Assembly: GCF_022829345.1 (NCBI RefSeq)
Contig: NZ_JAKSXV010000106.1
Location: 248,001 to 312,000, forward strand
Direction: 5' to 3'
Origin: Methylobacterium sp. J-090
Lineage (GTDB): Bacteria; Pseudomonadota; Alphaproteobacteria; Rhizobiales; Beijerinckiaceae
DNA: 64,000 nt
Shown one piece after another: positions 52,452 to 62,792 of the stretch. Both the position numbers and the translations under genes were made by a program. How positions within the stretch are numbered: the stretch's first letter is position 1; each line of letters opens with the position of its first letter. The notes beneath the pieces were generated by a model. It had not been told where the DNA came from. It saw only the letters and a list, made by a program, of their open reading frames with translations, and ran no database searches.

Positions 52452-52622
52452 AACGGGACGGGGGGCCGTGACGCCCATGGGTCCCCGCTGTGCCATCGTG
52501 ACCGATCCCCTCCGTCGGTTGACGTCGGATTGATCCGGCCTGTCCGGAGGTCTCGGCCATCGGCAACGCTTCCCGGGCGGCGGACGTTTCCCGTGCCAAC
52601 TGATCAATGGGGAGGGACGTCG

Positions 52623-52997
52623 GTGGACACCAGGCTCGCGAAAGACATGGCGCGCGCGGCCGACCACGCACGGCGTCGGGCGTCGGCTTTCCCCGGCTCC
52701 GTCAGCGGGGACGCTCTGCCCTGGGCGGTGGTCGAGGCCTTCGACGCCGAGATCCGGGGCCATGTCGAGCGCGACCGGCGCATCGAGGAGGAGCGCGACC
52801 GCGTCCTGATCGCGGCGGTCGGACTGGCTGAGACCCGGCCCGAGGACGGGCCTGAGGCCCTCGCGGCCGCACGGACCCATCTCGCGGACGCCATCGATTA
52901 TCTCGAACAGGCGGTCCTGCGCTTCGGCATCGTGAATCGACGGGGGGCGCAGCGCGGGCTCGGCGAGTCCGGCCAGCACGTCACCGCCAAGGTATGA
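52623..52997 (+). CDS. Helical protein of unknown function
   Basis: A 124-residue soluble, largely alpha-helical and charged protein (ARAADHARRRASAFPGSVSG, then EIRGHVERDRRIEEERDRVL). No family is recognised. The GTG at 52623 is preceded by GGGAGGG at an eight-base spacing, which decides the start; the open frame reaches back to 52530 without a site. It follows the Tad cluster by 170 bases and could be independent. Confidence 0.6.
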   Translation: MDTRLAKDMARAADHARRRASAFPGSVSGDALPWAVVEAFDAEIRGHVERDRRIEEERDRVLIAAVGLAETRPEDGPEALAAARTHLADAIDYLEQAVLRFGIVNRRGAQRGLGESGQHVTAKV

Positions 52998-53050
52998 CCC
53001 GGCACAAGGCGTGACCGGGTCGAGGGCGGCACGAGGCCGCCCCCGGGCCT

Positions 53051-53353
53051 TCAGCCGACGACCTTCAGGTCGTCGACGGACACGTCGCCGTTCTGGCTGG
53101 AGAAGCGCGGGGCGCTGCCGTTGGACTGCTGGACGCCGGAGATCCGGTGGTCGCCGCTGTCGTAGGTGGTGAGCTTGCCGTCGGTCTCCACGAGGAGGCG
53201 ATGGGCGTCGGGGAAGAAGGCGTAGCGCATCCCGTTCTGGGAACCCGTGGTGGAGGGCTGGCCGAGCTCCTGCGGCCACCAGGGCTCGGAGCCCTTCATC
53301 GGTTCCATGGGCTTCATCGGTTCCATGGGCTTCATCGGCTTCATCGGTTCCAT
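53051..53353 (-). CDS. Protein with N-terminal Met-Glu/Lys-Pro repeats
   Basis: A 100-residue protein. Its first 20 residues are three-residue units of the form Met-(Glu/Lys)-Pro, seven Met in all, written in near-identical 18-base tandem repeats (about 53290-53353). The rest (GSEPWWPQELGQPSTTGSQN and then MRYAFFPDAHRLLVETDGKL) looks like a small beta-sheet domain. It has no signal peptide. Because ATG recurs every nine bases, several starts are possible, so the exact repeat count in the protein is uncertain. Methionine-rich stretches can bind copper, but this is conjecture. It is divergent from htpG. Confidence 0.6.
   Translation of the reverse strand: MEPMKPMKPMEPMKPMEPMKGSEPWWPQELGQPSTTGSQNGMRYAFFPDAHRLLVETDGKLTTYDSGDHRISGVQQSNGSAPRFSSQNGDVSVDDLKVVG
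53290..53353 (-). repeat. Tandem 9/18-base repeat coding Met-x-Pro units
   Basis: On the minus strand ATGGAACCG and ATGAAGCC(C/G) alternate seven times. The array forms the 5' end of the gene at 53051-53353. Such exact short repeats are prone to slippage, so copy number may vary between strains. Confidence 0.8.
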
Positions 53354-53500
53354 GAGGGGGCGTCTCCGCGCGTCGGGGAATGAGTCGGGGCTACGCCCGA
53401 ACGCCGCGATGGTTGCGCCGCTCGGCGGCCGGCATTGAATTCCTTGCCCCCCACGCGCATATCGCGCGCATCCAGCGAAAAAACCTTCGGAGGCGGACCC

Positions 53501-55345
<1,845 letters not shown>

Positions 55346-55391
55346 GTGCTGCCCGCGTCCCGGTCCGCATCCCCGTGCGGGCCGGGACACC

Positions 55392-56453
55392 ATGAAGATC
55401 CTGCTGCCCACCCTCTACGACACAAGCGGCGGCTCGACCCGGGTGCTGCTCGCCGCCGCCGAGGCCCTGGCGCCCGTCCACGCCGTCACGGTCCGGGCGC
55501 CTCTGGCCGAGGCCGACGAGCCCGTCCCCGCCCTGTTCCCGTCCCGTCCGCTCACGAGCCTGGGGCGCAAGCTCGCCGTGCTGCCGCGCCTCGTCCGTCT
55601 CCTCGCCCGCGAGACGGTGGCCCTGCGCCGCCTGAGGCCGGACCTGATCCACGTCCACGACGAGCCGTCCCTCTACGTCTACGGCCTCGCCGCCCGGGCG
55701 TTGCGCCCGCGCCCGTTCGTGCTCTGGCACCTGCACGCCGACGCGGGGGCGGGGCGCATTGCCCGCCTGCGCGTGGCGCTGGCGGATGCCTGCATCCTCA
55801 TCAGCCCGCACGTGACCCCGCCGCGCGGCCTGCCCGCGACCCTGATCCCGAACCCGCTCCCGGCCCTCGCGCCGCTGCCCGTCCCCGATGGCGATCCCCT
55901 CGGCGCCGATCCTCTGGCCGCCATGGCGGTGGTCGGCGCCGTGGTGCCGCGCAAGGGCCAGGATCTCGCCGTCGCGGCCCTGGCGCTCGTGCGCGCCCGC
56001 CACCCCACGGCCCACCTCACCCTCGTCGGCCCGGAACTCGATCCCGCCTACGCCGCCGCCCTGCGGGCCCGGATCGCCGCCCTCGGCCTCGACGACGCGG
56101 TGCGGTTCGCCGGCGCCCGCCCGGCCGCGACGGTGTTCTCCGGCATCGCCCTCGCGGTCTGCCCGTCCCGGGCCGAGGCGCAGCCCTTGGCCCTGGCCGA
56201 GGCGCTGGCCCGTGGTCTCCGCATCGCCGCGACCGACATCCCCGCCCACCGCGCCATGCTGGAGGCGATCGACGCCGACCCCGCGACCCTCGCCGCTCCG
56301 ACCCCCGCCGCCCTCGCGTCCGCCATCCTCTCCGCCGCCCGCACCCCACCCATTCCGGGCCTCGCCACACGTACCCGCCACATCCACGACCCCAACCGCT
56401 TCACGGCGGCCCTGCGCGCCTCCATCGATACCCTGGCCCGGCCCCCACCGTGA
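55392..56453 (+). CDS. Glycosyltransferase family 4 protein
   Basis: A 353-residue GT-B enzyme. The N-terminal domain starts MKILLPTLYDTSGGSTRVLL with the Gly-rich nucleotide loop; LIHVHDEPSLYVYG is the family's HxHD-like stretch. The C-terminal donor domain has VVPRKGQDLAVAALALVRAR and ends with PSRAEAQPLALAEALARG, the E-x7-E motif, preceding the last helix. The sugar and acceptor are unknown. It is likely cytosolic or peripherally bound. It lies downstream of htpG in the same direction, with tRNA-Ser 80 bases beyond. Confidence 0.88.
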   Translation: MKILLPTLYDTSGGSTRVLLAAAEALAPVHAVTVRAPLAEADEPVPALFPSRPLTSLGRKLAVLPRLVRLLARETVALRRLRPDLIHVHDEPSLYVYGLAARALRPRPFVLWHLHADAGAGRIARLRVALADACILISPHVTPPRGLPATLIPNPLPALAPLPVPDGDPLGADPLAAMAVVGAVVPRKGQDLAVAALALVRARHPTAHLTLVGPELDPAYAAALRARIAALGLDDAVRFAGARPAATVFSGIALAVCPSRAEAQPLALAEALARGLRIAATDIPAHRAMLEAIDADPATLAAPTPAALASAILSAARTPPIPGLATRTRHIHDPNRFTAALRASIDTLARPPP

Positions 56454-56535
56454 GCCGCCCACTTTTCTCCTAGGGCCGGCTTGTGAGACCGCCCTACCCC
56501 ATGCTAAGCCGCGCTCGTCTCATCGAGGCCCCCGC

Positions 56536-56625
56536 GGAGAGGTGGCAGAGCGGTTGAATGCACCGCACTCGAAATGCGGCATGCCTGCAAGGGCATCGGG
56601 GGTTCGAATCCCCCCCTCTCCGCCA
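56536..56625 (+). tRNA. tRNA-Ser (anticodon CGA)
   Basis: Acceptor GGAGAGG pairs with CCTCTCC, then discriminator G and encoded CCA. The anticodon stem CCGCA/TGCGG encloses CTCGAAA, giving anticodon CGA. The long variable arm and GGTTCGAATCC T-loop are those of a class II tRNA. An abnormal, gene-free 0.8 kb stretch follows its 3' end. Confidence 0.96.
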
Positions 56626-57429
56626 GTTGTCTAGCCTAGGCGCCTGTTAATTAAGCAATATTTAGCTTGGCGTGTTTGGCCAGCCCCCAGTTTTATACCA
56701 CATTTTGTAGCGGCTTGTAGCGCACCCTGTCGAACCTTGCTGGATGACTGCCGTGCCGGTGAACGGCATCGCTATGGACAAACGCTTTCGATATACGCCG
56801 CTCGGCCGAGCTCACTCGGCCACCCCAGTTTAAGAGTGCGGCAACGATCTCGTCCTCTCACGTATCGTCGGTACGGCGGGCGGGGGACCCTCCAAACCGA
56901 CGATGCACTAACTTTGAACTGGGACCACCGCGTGGGGCCGATCAGTTGTAGCGATGGAACGCCGTGTCAGAGACGACCGTCTCGGCTTCGACTGTGACGT
57001 CGAACAGCGGGGCGAGGCTGGCGATCCAGGCGCGGCGGCGGCGGCCGTCCTCGGCGATGTGCCCGAACCGATGATCCAGGATCACCGGGAAGGCGACGTC
57101 GAGTGAGAATGGTCGCGGCGCCGTTCATCGGCACGTCGTCGCCAACGCAAACAAACGACGGCTCTGGCCGGCATCCCGCCTCGCCCAGGCCAGCCGACTC
57201 AGGTCGTCGGCGCTGAAGTCACACGCAGTGGCACGCAAGCCGATATGGCAAACCCTCCTGATCCGCCTCATCGAATCACGACGGTCGCGCCGAATAAGCC
57301 CCGTGAGTCGCTCTCACCGCCGAGTGGTAGGAGGCTTCGATTGACCCCATGGCGAAGGACGGGCAGAGGGGCGGCGGTCCGAGCCCACCACCGCCCCGCC
57401 GCGCCGCCCCCCTAAGAGGATAGCCCGCC
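56626..57429. other. Gene-free scar downstream of tRNA-Ser
   Basis: 804 bases with no intact gene. The first 90 bases are AT-rich and contain a repeated TTGTAGCG. On the minus strand from about 57105 down to a stop at 56942 there is a coherent start-less reading frame ending ETVVSDTAFHRYN (about 55 residues, including VILDHRFGHIAEDGRRRRAW), which looks like the decayed C-terminus of a real gene. tRNA 3' ends are common integration sites, so this is probably the residue of a lost element. No integrase was seen here. Confidence 0.55.
56942..57108 (-). pseudogene. C-terminal fragment of an unrecognised gene
   Basis: An open frame of about 55 codons with genome-like codon use, no start codon, and an upstream in-frame TGA near 57125. 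It reads FPVILDHRFGHIAEDGRRRR, then WIASLAPLFDVTVEAETVVS and HRYN before the stop. I do not recognise the family. It lies within the scar after tRNA-Ser. Confidence 0.4.
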
Positions 57430-57687
57430 ATGACCGAGCCGCGCGGCTTTCCGACACCCTGGCTCGTCGTCGAGAAGGTGGAGAGCTTCTGCGTCGAGGA
57501 CGCCGTCGGCATCGCCGTCGCCTGGACCTACTTCTCCGAGGACGCGACCGCGCGGGCGGCGCGGGGCCTGATGACCCGCGACGAGGCGCATCGGATCGCC
57601 AAGGCGGTGGCGATGATCCCGGAGATGCGGACCATCATCCGCACCCTGCAGGACGGCCTGTCCGAGGCCGGGGCGTCGGAGGGCTGA
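57430..57687 (+). CDS. Small protein of unknown function
   Basis: An 85-residue soluble protein (MTEPRGFPTPWLVVEKVESF at the start). Residues 20-60 are Ala-rich helix. GAGGA lies ten bases upstream of ATG 57430, and codon use fits the genome. No family is recognised. It converges with the CAP-domain lipoprotein gene, ending six bases from it. Confidence 0.65.
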   Translation: MTEPRGFPTPWLVVEKVESFCVEDAVGIAVAWTYFSEDATARAARGLMTRDEAHRIAKAVAMIPEMRTIIRTLQDGLSEAGASEG

Positions 57688-57693
57688 TGCGGG

Positions 57694-58191
57694 TCAGCCG
57701 CCCGCGAGCACCAGGGCCCAGAAGCGCTTGTAACGGGTGCCCGGCGCGTCGACCCGGGCGATGCCGACGCGTTTGAGCTGCGGCATCAGCATGTTCTTGT
57801 TGTGCTCCGGCGACGCCTTCCAGCGCGCCAGGACCTCGTCGAAGGTGTTCGAGCCCGCACTGAGGTTCTCCGCCGCGTAGGCGCGGCCGAACCCGGCCTC
57901 CGCCATGCGCGCATTGAAGGTTCCGCCGATCTCGTGGCTCAGGCGGCCGGCCTTGGCGTTGGAGGCGGCCTGATACGAGGCGGCGCGGATCAGGCTCGTG
58001 TCGATCGCCACCGGCCCGAGGCCGTGCTGCGCCCGGTACCGTGAGATGGCGACCGCCGCTGCCTGCTCGTCGAGGATGACGACCTGAGTTGATGTCTCGG
58101 GGGTGAAGAGGCTCGGGCTTCCGCAACCGGCGAGGATCAGCGTCAGGACGGTGGCGCAGACACCGGCGGCGGATCGAGGATGGGCGTGCAT
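57694..58191 (-). CDS. CAP-domain (SCP/PR1) lipoprotein
   Basis: A 165-residue lipoprotein. A type II signal peptide ends in the lipobox ILAGC (Cys near residue 23). The CAP domain shows AISRYRAQHGLGPVAID, a His in GRLSHEIGG, Glu in AAENLSAG and SPEHNKNMLMPQLKRVGIA, the conserved His/Glu cavity residues. Bacterial CAP proteins are secreted or envelope proteins of mostly unknown activity. ATG 58191 is chosen because the lipobox then sits at the right distance; the frame is open to 58497. Confidence 0.85.
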   Translation of the reverse strand: MHAHPRSAAGVCATVLTLILAGCGSPSLFTPETSTQVVILDEQAAAVAISRYRAQHGLGPVAIDTSLIRAASYQAASNAKAGRLSHEIGGTFNARMAEAGFGRAYAAENLSAGSNTFDEVLARWKASPEHNKNMLMPQLKRVGIARVDAPGTRYKRFWALVLAGG

Positions 58192-58524
58192 GGGCTCGGG
58201 CGTCCGGAGCGGTCTGAAATCGTCCCAGCCCATCCGGGCCCGATGCGGCAAAAACGCGGCATCCCCGCATGGCGGGTCCGGTTCGTCCCCTCGCGTGGCG
58301 GACGGGCCACGCCTCGGCTTGAAGCTCCACTTGCGCGGACCGGGAGCGGGACGGGACGGGGAATTTGGTGAGGCACCCTTCGCCCGCCTTCGGTCCTTCG
58401 GGGCGCATGGCAGACGGCGTGGAGCCAGGGCATCCCATACCCCAAGCGTTCGTGAAAGTCGCGACACCACCATTTTGGACCAGGAAATCGGGTTCAATGC
58501 GGATCTGAAGACCGCACAGGCGGC
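58192..58524. other. Intergenic region before the CAP lipoprotein
   Basis: 333 bases between two leftward genes (FCD regulator end and CAP lipoprotein start). It should hold the CAP gene promoter. I see no supported gene, repeat or clear hairpin. Confidence 0.4.
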
Positions 58525-59337
58525 TTACCAGCCGGGCTTTCTCCTCACCGAGGCCATATCGGAATCAAGGAGAAGGCGCCCGTCGAGGCGCCCTTTGAGG
58601 TTCAGCACGAACTCGAAGGCTTCATCCATGTGCGAGCGCATCCGCTCGCGAACCAGCTCGGCGTCGCCGGCGCGCGCGGCTTCCAGAATACCCGTGTGAC
58701 AGCGAACGTTCGCGCACCCGAATCGCGCATGCTCATCGTGCGGCGTATCCGTGCTGTATATGACAAGTTTTCGCAGGAGCGCGTTGATGAACTCACAGTT
58801 GAAACGAAGAAATTCATTCGGGTTTGCCGACGCCAGGATGTCGTGAAAATCCAGATCCGTCTGCCTCTGGCTGACGATCGTTTCGATCCCCTCGGAATGA
58901 GAACTGCACGCCGCGATGTTCCGGTCCAGGAGTCGGAAATGCTCATCCGTCAGGTAAGGGACGGCGCCAGCCGCCAGTTCCGGTTCGAGCAGACGACGCG
59001 AGGCGTAGATGCCGCGCATGTCGACATTCTTGAAGAACAGATAATTCTGAACGAACTGAACCGTTCGGTTCAAAGGGACCTCGACCAGCGTCGCGCCGCC
59101 CCGCGGCCCGGTGCTGATCCGGACCAGACCTTGGACTTCGAGGGACTTGAGCGCCTCGCGGATCGTGCCTTTGCTGACGATGAAATGGTCCTGCAGTTCA
59201 CGCTCCGTCGGCAATCGGTCGCCGACACTCAGGTTCTTCTGCGTCATCAGCAGTTTGATATCCTCGGCGACCATGTCGGCCCGCTTCTGCGTCCGTACAC
59301 GTCGGCCGCCGGGCTGAAGGTCTGCTTTTTCACTCAT
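58525..59337 (-). CDS. GntR-family regulator, FadR/FCD subfamily
   Basis: A 270-residue regulator. The winged helix (about 22-90) contains VGDRLPTERELQDHFIVSKG and TIREALKSLEVQGLVRI. The all-helical FCD ligand domain (about 105-255) includes the metal-site residues in DLDFHDILASANPN and late His (CHTGILEAARAGD). FCD regulators usually sense organic acids. ATG 59337 gives MSEKADLQPGG; the frame is open further but without a ribosome site. It is divergent from the aldolase-transporter operon at 59572, which it very likely controls. Confidence 0.9.
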   Translation of the reverse strand: MSEKADLQPGGRRVRTQKRADMVAEDIKLLMTQKNLSVGDRLPTERELQDHFIVSKGTIREALKSLEVQGLVRISTGPRGGATLVEVPLNRTVQFVQNYLFFKNVDMRGIYASRRLLEPELAAGAVPYLTDEHFRLLDRNIAACSSHSEGIETIVSQRQTDLDFHDILASANPNEFLRFNCEFINALLRKLVIYSTDTPHDEHARFGCANVRCHTGILEAARAGDAELVRERMRSHMDEAFEFVLNLKGRLDGRLLLDSDMASVRRKPGW

Positions 59338-59488
59338 CGAACATCTTTCACGCCTGCAGATCGTATCGTTCGGGATCACCCGCTCACGCGGCCTAGCTGA
59401 AGCTTCCGAGGCTGCCTGGCAACAGCGCCAGTCCATAGGCCTGCCGAGAACATAGGCATCGTGCCACCGAAATCGACTTGCTCAGTCT

Positions 59489-59504
59489 ATTTATAATGAT
59501 AAAT
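59489..59504. promoter_or_regulatory. AT-rich palindrome, candidate operator of the FCD regulator
   Basis: ATTTAT, spacer AATG, ATAAAT. It lies within the 234-base divergent gap between the FCD regulator and the aldolase gene, in the only strongly AT-rich patch there, about 70 bases before the aldolase start. The location fits control of both directions. Binding is inferred. Confidence 0.45.
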
Positions 59505-59571
59505 ATGAAAAATACCGATTCGGCCTTGAAACGGGCGAACCGCTTTCGGCTCAGATCATCCAGGTGCACCG

Positions 59572-60513
59572 ATGGTTGATGTTTCCTCCGAGGGGGTTCC
59601 GGTCTGGGCGGCGATCCATACGCCGTTCACGAAGACCGGCGCCGTCGACAACCCCGGGATTCGCTCCAACGTCCGTCGCTACATCGAACTCGGCTTGGCC
59701 GGCATCTTCTGTAACGGCCTGATCGGCGAGGTCTGGGCGCTCACGGTCGCGGAACGCCGGCACGTTCTCGAGACGATCCTCGACGAGGCCTCGGGGCGGC
59801 TCAAGGTGTCCGTCGTCGTGACGGCGACCTCGATCCCGGAGACGCTGGAATTCGGGGCGCATGCCAGGTCGGTCGGCGCCGACAGCGCCGTCCTCATGGT
59901 CCCGACCTCGGGGCCCCGCTCCTCCCTCCAGCAGGTTGCCTATTTCGAGTATGTCTGTCCTCGCCTGGAGATGCCGGTGGTGCTCTTCAACGCCGCGACG
60001 GCGGCCGGCAGTGCCCTCGATCCCGCCGCCTTCGCGCGCATCTCCACCCTGCCCAATCTGACGCTTCTGAAGACGACCGCATCGGCGGCGGAGAACAATG
60101 CCCTGCGCAACGTCGCACGGAGGGGCGTCGCGGTGTCCGATCCGCTCGAGGAGAATTTCTTCGGCAATTATCGCGACTTCGGGCAACGCGTGCTGTTCGC
60201 GGATCCCGAGCCCTACCTCTACCAGGTCGGGACGGCGCGACCGATCGCGGACTACATCGCTCTCCTGGCCAGCGGCCGGACGGAGGAGGCCGAAGCTATG
60301 GCCGCGCGTCTCTCCGACATCCGCGCTGTCTTCAACGCCTGGATCATGGACCCGCTGCGGCGGGGCCACATGCCCGGAGCCGCCGTGAAGGTCTGGTGCG
60401 ACCTGATCGGCATGGCGGGTGGCTCGGTCCGTGCTCCCCTGACACCCCTGACCGAGTCCGAGCGCGGCCGCCTCAGGGCGGATCTCGACCGCTGCGGTCT
60501 GCTCACTGCCTGA
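59572..60513 (+). CDS. DapA-superfamily (dihydrodipicolinate synthase-like) aldolase/lyase, altered active site
   Basis: A 313-residue TIM-barrel protein. The Schiff-base Lys167 is kept (TLLKTTASAAEN). The usual GTTGE loop reads NGLIGEVWALT, and the catalytic Tyr of the Y-N-P motif is Phe139 (VVLFNAATAAG). Loss of the Thr and Tyr proton relay argues against DapA or sialic-acid lyase activity and for another aldol/retro-aldol or dehydratase reaction. It heads the operon with a BMP-family ABC importer and is divergent from the FCD regulator, so it probably acts on the imported compound or its product. Confidence 0.82.
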   Translation: MVDVSSEGVPVWAAIHTPFTKTGAVDNPGIRSNVRRYIELGLAGIFCNGLIGEVWALTVAERRHVLETILDEASGRLKVSVVVTATSIPETLEFGAHARSVGADSAVLMVPTSGPRSSLQQVAYFEYVCPRLEMPVVLFNAATAAGSALDPAAFARISTLPNLTLLKTTASAAENNALRNVARRGVAVSDPLEENFFGNYRDFGQRVLFADPEPYLYQVGTARPIADYIALLASGRTEEAEAMAARLSDIRAVFNAWIMDPLRRGHMPGAAVKVWCDLIGMAGGSVRAPLTPLTESERGRLRADLDRCGLLTA

Positions 60514-60594
60514 TCCCATCCAGGGCCTGAACACCGTGCGTCCGGCACGCTCCGCGCGCGCATCCCGTCCGTTTCGACATCGCAGGAGAGCCCT

Positions 60595-61704
60595 ATGACC
60601 CATCGGATCGATCGCCGTGATCTTCTCGCGCTTCTGGGCGCCGCCGGCACCGCGACCTGGCTGGGAGCCGGGCGCGCCCTCGCCGCCGAGACGCCGATCA
60701 CGGTCGGCATCCTCTACTCGGGATCGAAGCAGGATTACGGCTACAACCAGTCGCATGCGAACGCGGCGGCGGCCCTGCGCAAGCTGCCGGGCGTGAAGGT
60801 CATCGAGGAGGAGCGCGTGCCCGAGACCATCGCGGCCCAGCGCTCGATGGAAGGCATGATCAATCAGGACGGCGCGAAGCTCATCATCGCGACGTCCTTC
60901 GGCTACTTCGATCCCCACGTGCTGAAGATCGCCGCGAAGTATCCGGACGTCACCTTCGCCCATTGCGGCGGCATCTGGAAGCCGGGCATGCCGGAGAACG
61001 TCGGGACGTTCTACGGCTATATTTTCAGCGCCCAGTACCTGTCCGGCATCCTGGCCGGCCATATGAGCAAGTCGAAGAAGCTCGGTGTGGTCGCGGCCAA
61101 GCCCACCCCCAACCTCATCCGCAGCATCAATGCGTTCGCGCTCGCTGCCCGCTCCGTCGATCCGGGCATCACCGTCCAGGTGATCTTCACCGGCGAGTGG
61201 ACGAACCCGGTCCGCGAAGCGGAATCGGCGACCTCGCTGATCGATCAGGGCGCCGACGTCATCGCCTGCCATGTCGACAGCCCGAAGGTCGTCGTCGAGA
61301 CGGCCGAGAAGCGCGGTGTGATGTCCTGCGGCTACCATTCGAGTCAGGCCGAGCTCGCGCCGAAGGGCTACCTGACCGGGGCCGAGTGGAACTGGGTGGT
61401 GCCCTACACCGACTTCCTCGATCGTACGCGCGCCAGGCAGCCGCTCGAGCACTATCTGCGCGGCGGCCTCGCTGCCGATTTCGTCAAGACCGGCCCGATC
61501 GGCGCGGTTGTCACCCCCGCGGCCCGCGCGGCGCTGGAGCAGACGCGTGCCAAGCTGATCTCGGGTGAGACCGTGATCTTCTCCGGGCCGCTCAAGGACA
61601 ACAAAGGCAACGTCGTCATCCCGGCCGGCACCGTCCACAAGGAGAACGACCGGGCACTCGACCCGATCAACTACCTCGTCGACGGCGTCACCGGTCAGGC
61701 CTGA
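60595..61704 (+). CDS. BMP-family ABC transporter substrate-binding protein
   Basis: A 369-residue periplasmic protein. The N-terminus has DRRDLLALLGAAG and a hydrophobic run ending ALAAE, resembling a Tat signal. The mature domain is of the BmpA/Med type (VGILYSGSKQDYGYNQSHAN; later GADVIACHVDSP). Characterised members bind purine nucleosides; others bind thiamine or unknown ligands. It follows the aldolase by 81 bases and precedes two permeases and an ATPase, forming a full importer. Confidence 0.9.
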   Translation: MTHRIDRRDLLALLGAAGTATWLGAGRALAAETPITVGILYSGSKQDYGYNQSHANAAAALRKLPGVKVIEEERVPETIAAQRSMEGMINQDGAKLIIATSFGYFDPHVLKIAAKYPDVTFAHCGGIWKPGMPENVGTFYGYIFSAQYLSGILAGHMSKSKKLGVVAAKPTPNLIRSINAFALAARSVDPGITVQVIFTGEWTNPVREAESATSLIDQGADVIACHVDSPKVVVETAEKRGVMSCGYHSSQAELAPKGYLTGAEWNWVVPYTDFLDRTRARQPLEHYLRGGLAADFVKTGPIGAVVTPAARAALEQTRAKLISGETVIFSGPLKDNKGNVVIPAGTVHKENDRALDPINYLVDGVTGQA

Positions 61705-61712
61705 GACGAGCC

Positions 61713-62792
61713 ATGAGCGCGACCGCCACCAGCCCCCCGGCCTCCGGGGGCCTTGCCCTCGGCAGAGCCGCCTACGCGGTGCTCCTGCCGGTCGCCGCGA
61801 TCCTGGTCGCGGCCGCCGCCTTCGCGATCTTCGTCGCGCTCTACGGCAGGAATCCCGTCGAAGTCTTCACCACCATCTATCTCGGCGGCTTCGCCAGCAC
61901 CTTCGCATGGCAGAACACCCTGTCGCGGGCCGCGCCGCTGATCCTGGCCGGCCTCGCGGTGGCGATCCCCGCACGCGCCGGCATGATCATCATCGGCGGC
62001 GAGGGGGCACTGGCCTTCGGCGGGCTCGCCGCCGCGGCGACCTATCTGGCGCTGCCCGCTCCGCCGCTGGTGGTCCAGGCTGCGATGATGTTCGCGGCCG
62101 TCCTGACCGGCGGCCTGCTCATCGGTCTCGCCGGCTGGCTTCGGCAGTATCGCGGGATCAACGAGACGATCTCGAGCCTCCTGCTGTCATACCTCGCCCT
62201 CGCGGTGTTCCACCAGCTCGTGGAGGGGCCGCTCCGAGACCCCGGGAGCCTCGACAAGCCGGCGACCGCTCCGCTTGCTCCAGAGGTCATGTTGCCCGCG
62301 ATACCCGGCACCGACATCCACATCGGCCTCGCGATCAGCATCGCCGTGGCGCTGCTCGCCTTCGCCTTCATCCGCTACACCGTCTGGGGCTTCACACTCC
62401 GAGTCGTCGGCGGCAGCGCCAAGGTCGGCCGCATGATCGGCCTTCCGGTGAACCGCTGGATCACGGGCGCCGCATTCGCCGGCGGAGCAATGGCGGGGCT
62501 CGCCGGCGCGGTGGAGGTCGCTGCGGTGCAAGGCACGGCCAGCTCATCCCTCATCGCCGGCTACGGCACCAGTGGCATCCTCGTCGCCTTCCTTTCGCGG
62601 CAGAGCCCGCTCGCGATCATCCCGGTGGCAATCCTGATGGGTGGCCTGCAGGCGAGCGGGAGCCTGCTGCAGCGGCGGCTCGATCTGCCCGATGCCTCGA
62701 TCCTGGTCTTTCAGGGCCTCCTCTTCGTGGCCGTCCTCGTGGCCGACGCCCTCGGCCAGAGCTTCAGGGACAAGAACGGAGGCGGGCGATGA
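61713..62792 (+). CDS. ABC transporter permease 1 (BMP-associated)
   Basis: A 359-residue permease with about ten membrane segments. IPARAGMIIIGGEGALAFGG and RQYRGINETISSLLLSYLAL are typical of YufP/NupP permeases that pair with BMP binding proteins. It starts eight bases after the binding-protein stop. The last four bases overlap the start of permease 2. Confidence 0.9.
   Translation: MSATATSPPASGGLALGRAAYAVLLPVAAILVAAAAFAIFVALYGRNPVEVFTTIYLGGFASTFAWQNTLSRAAPLILAGLAVAIPARAGMIIIGGEGALAFGGLAAAATYLALPAPPLVVQAAMMFAAVLTGGLLIGLAGWLRQYRGINETISSLLLSYLALAVFHQLVEGPLRDPGSLDKPATAPLAPEVMLPAIPGTDIHIGLAISIAVALLAFAFIRYTVWGFTLRVVGGSAKVGRMIGLPVNRWITGAAFAGGAMAGLAGAVEVAAVQGTASSSLIAGYGTSGILVAFLSRQSPLAIIPVAILMGGLQASGSLLQRRLDLPDASILVFQGLLFVAVLVADALGQSFRDKNGGGR

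Noticed and set aside
56737..56997. 86-codon plus-strand frame after tRNA-Ser
   Set aside because: Runs through AT-rich scar with no ribosome site; the more coherent reading is the start-less minus-strand fragment.
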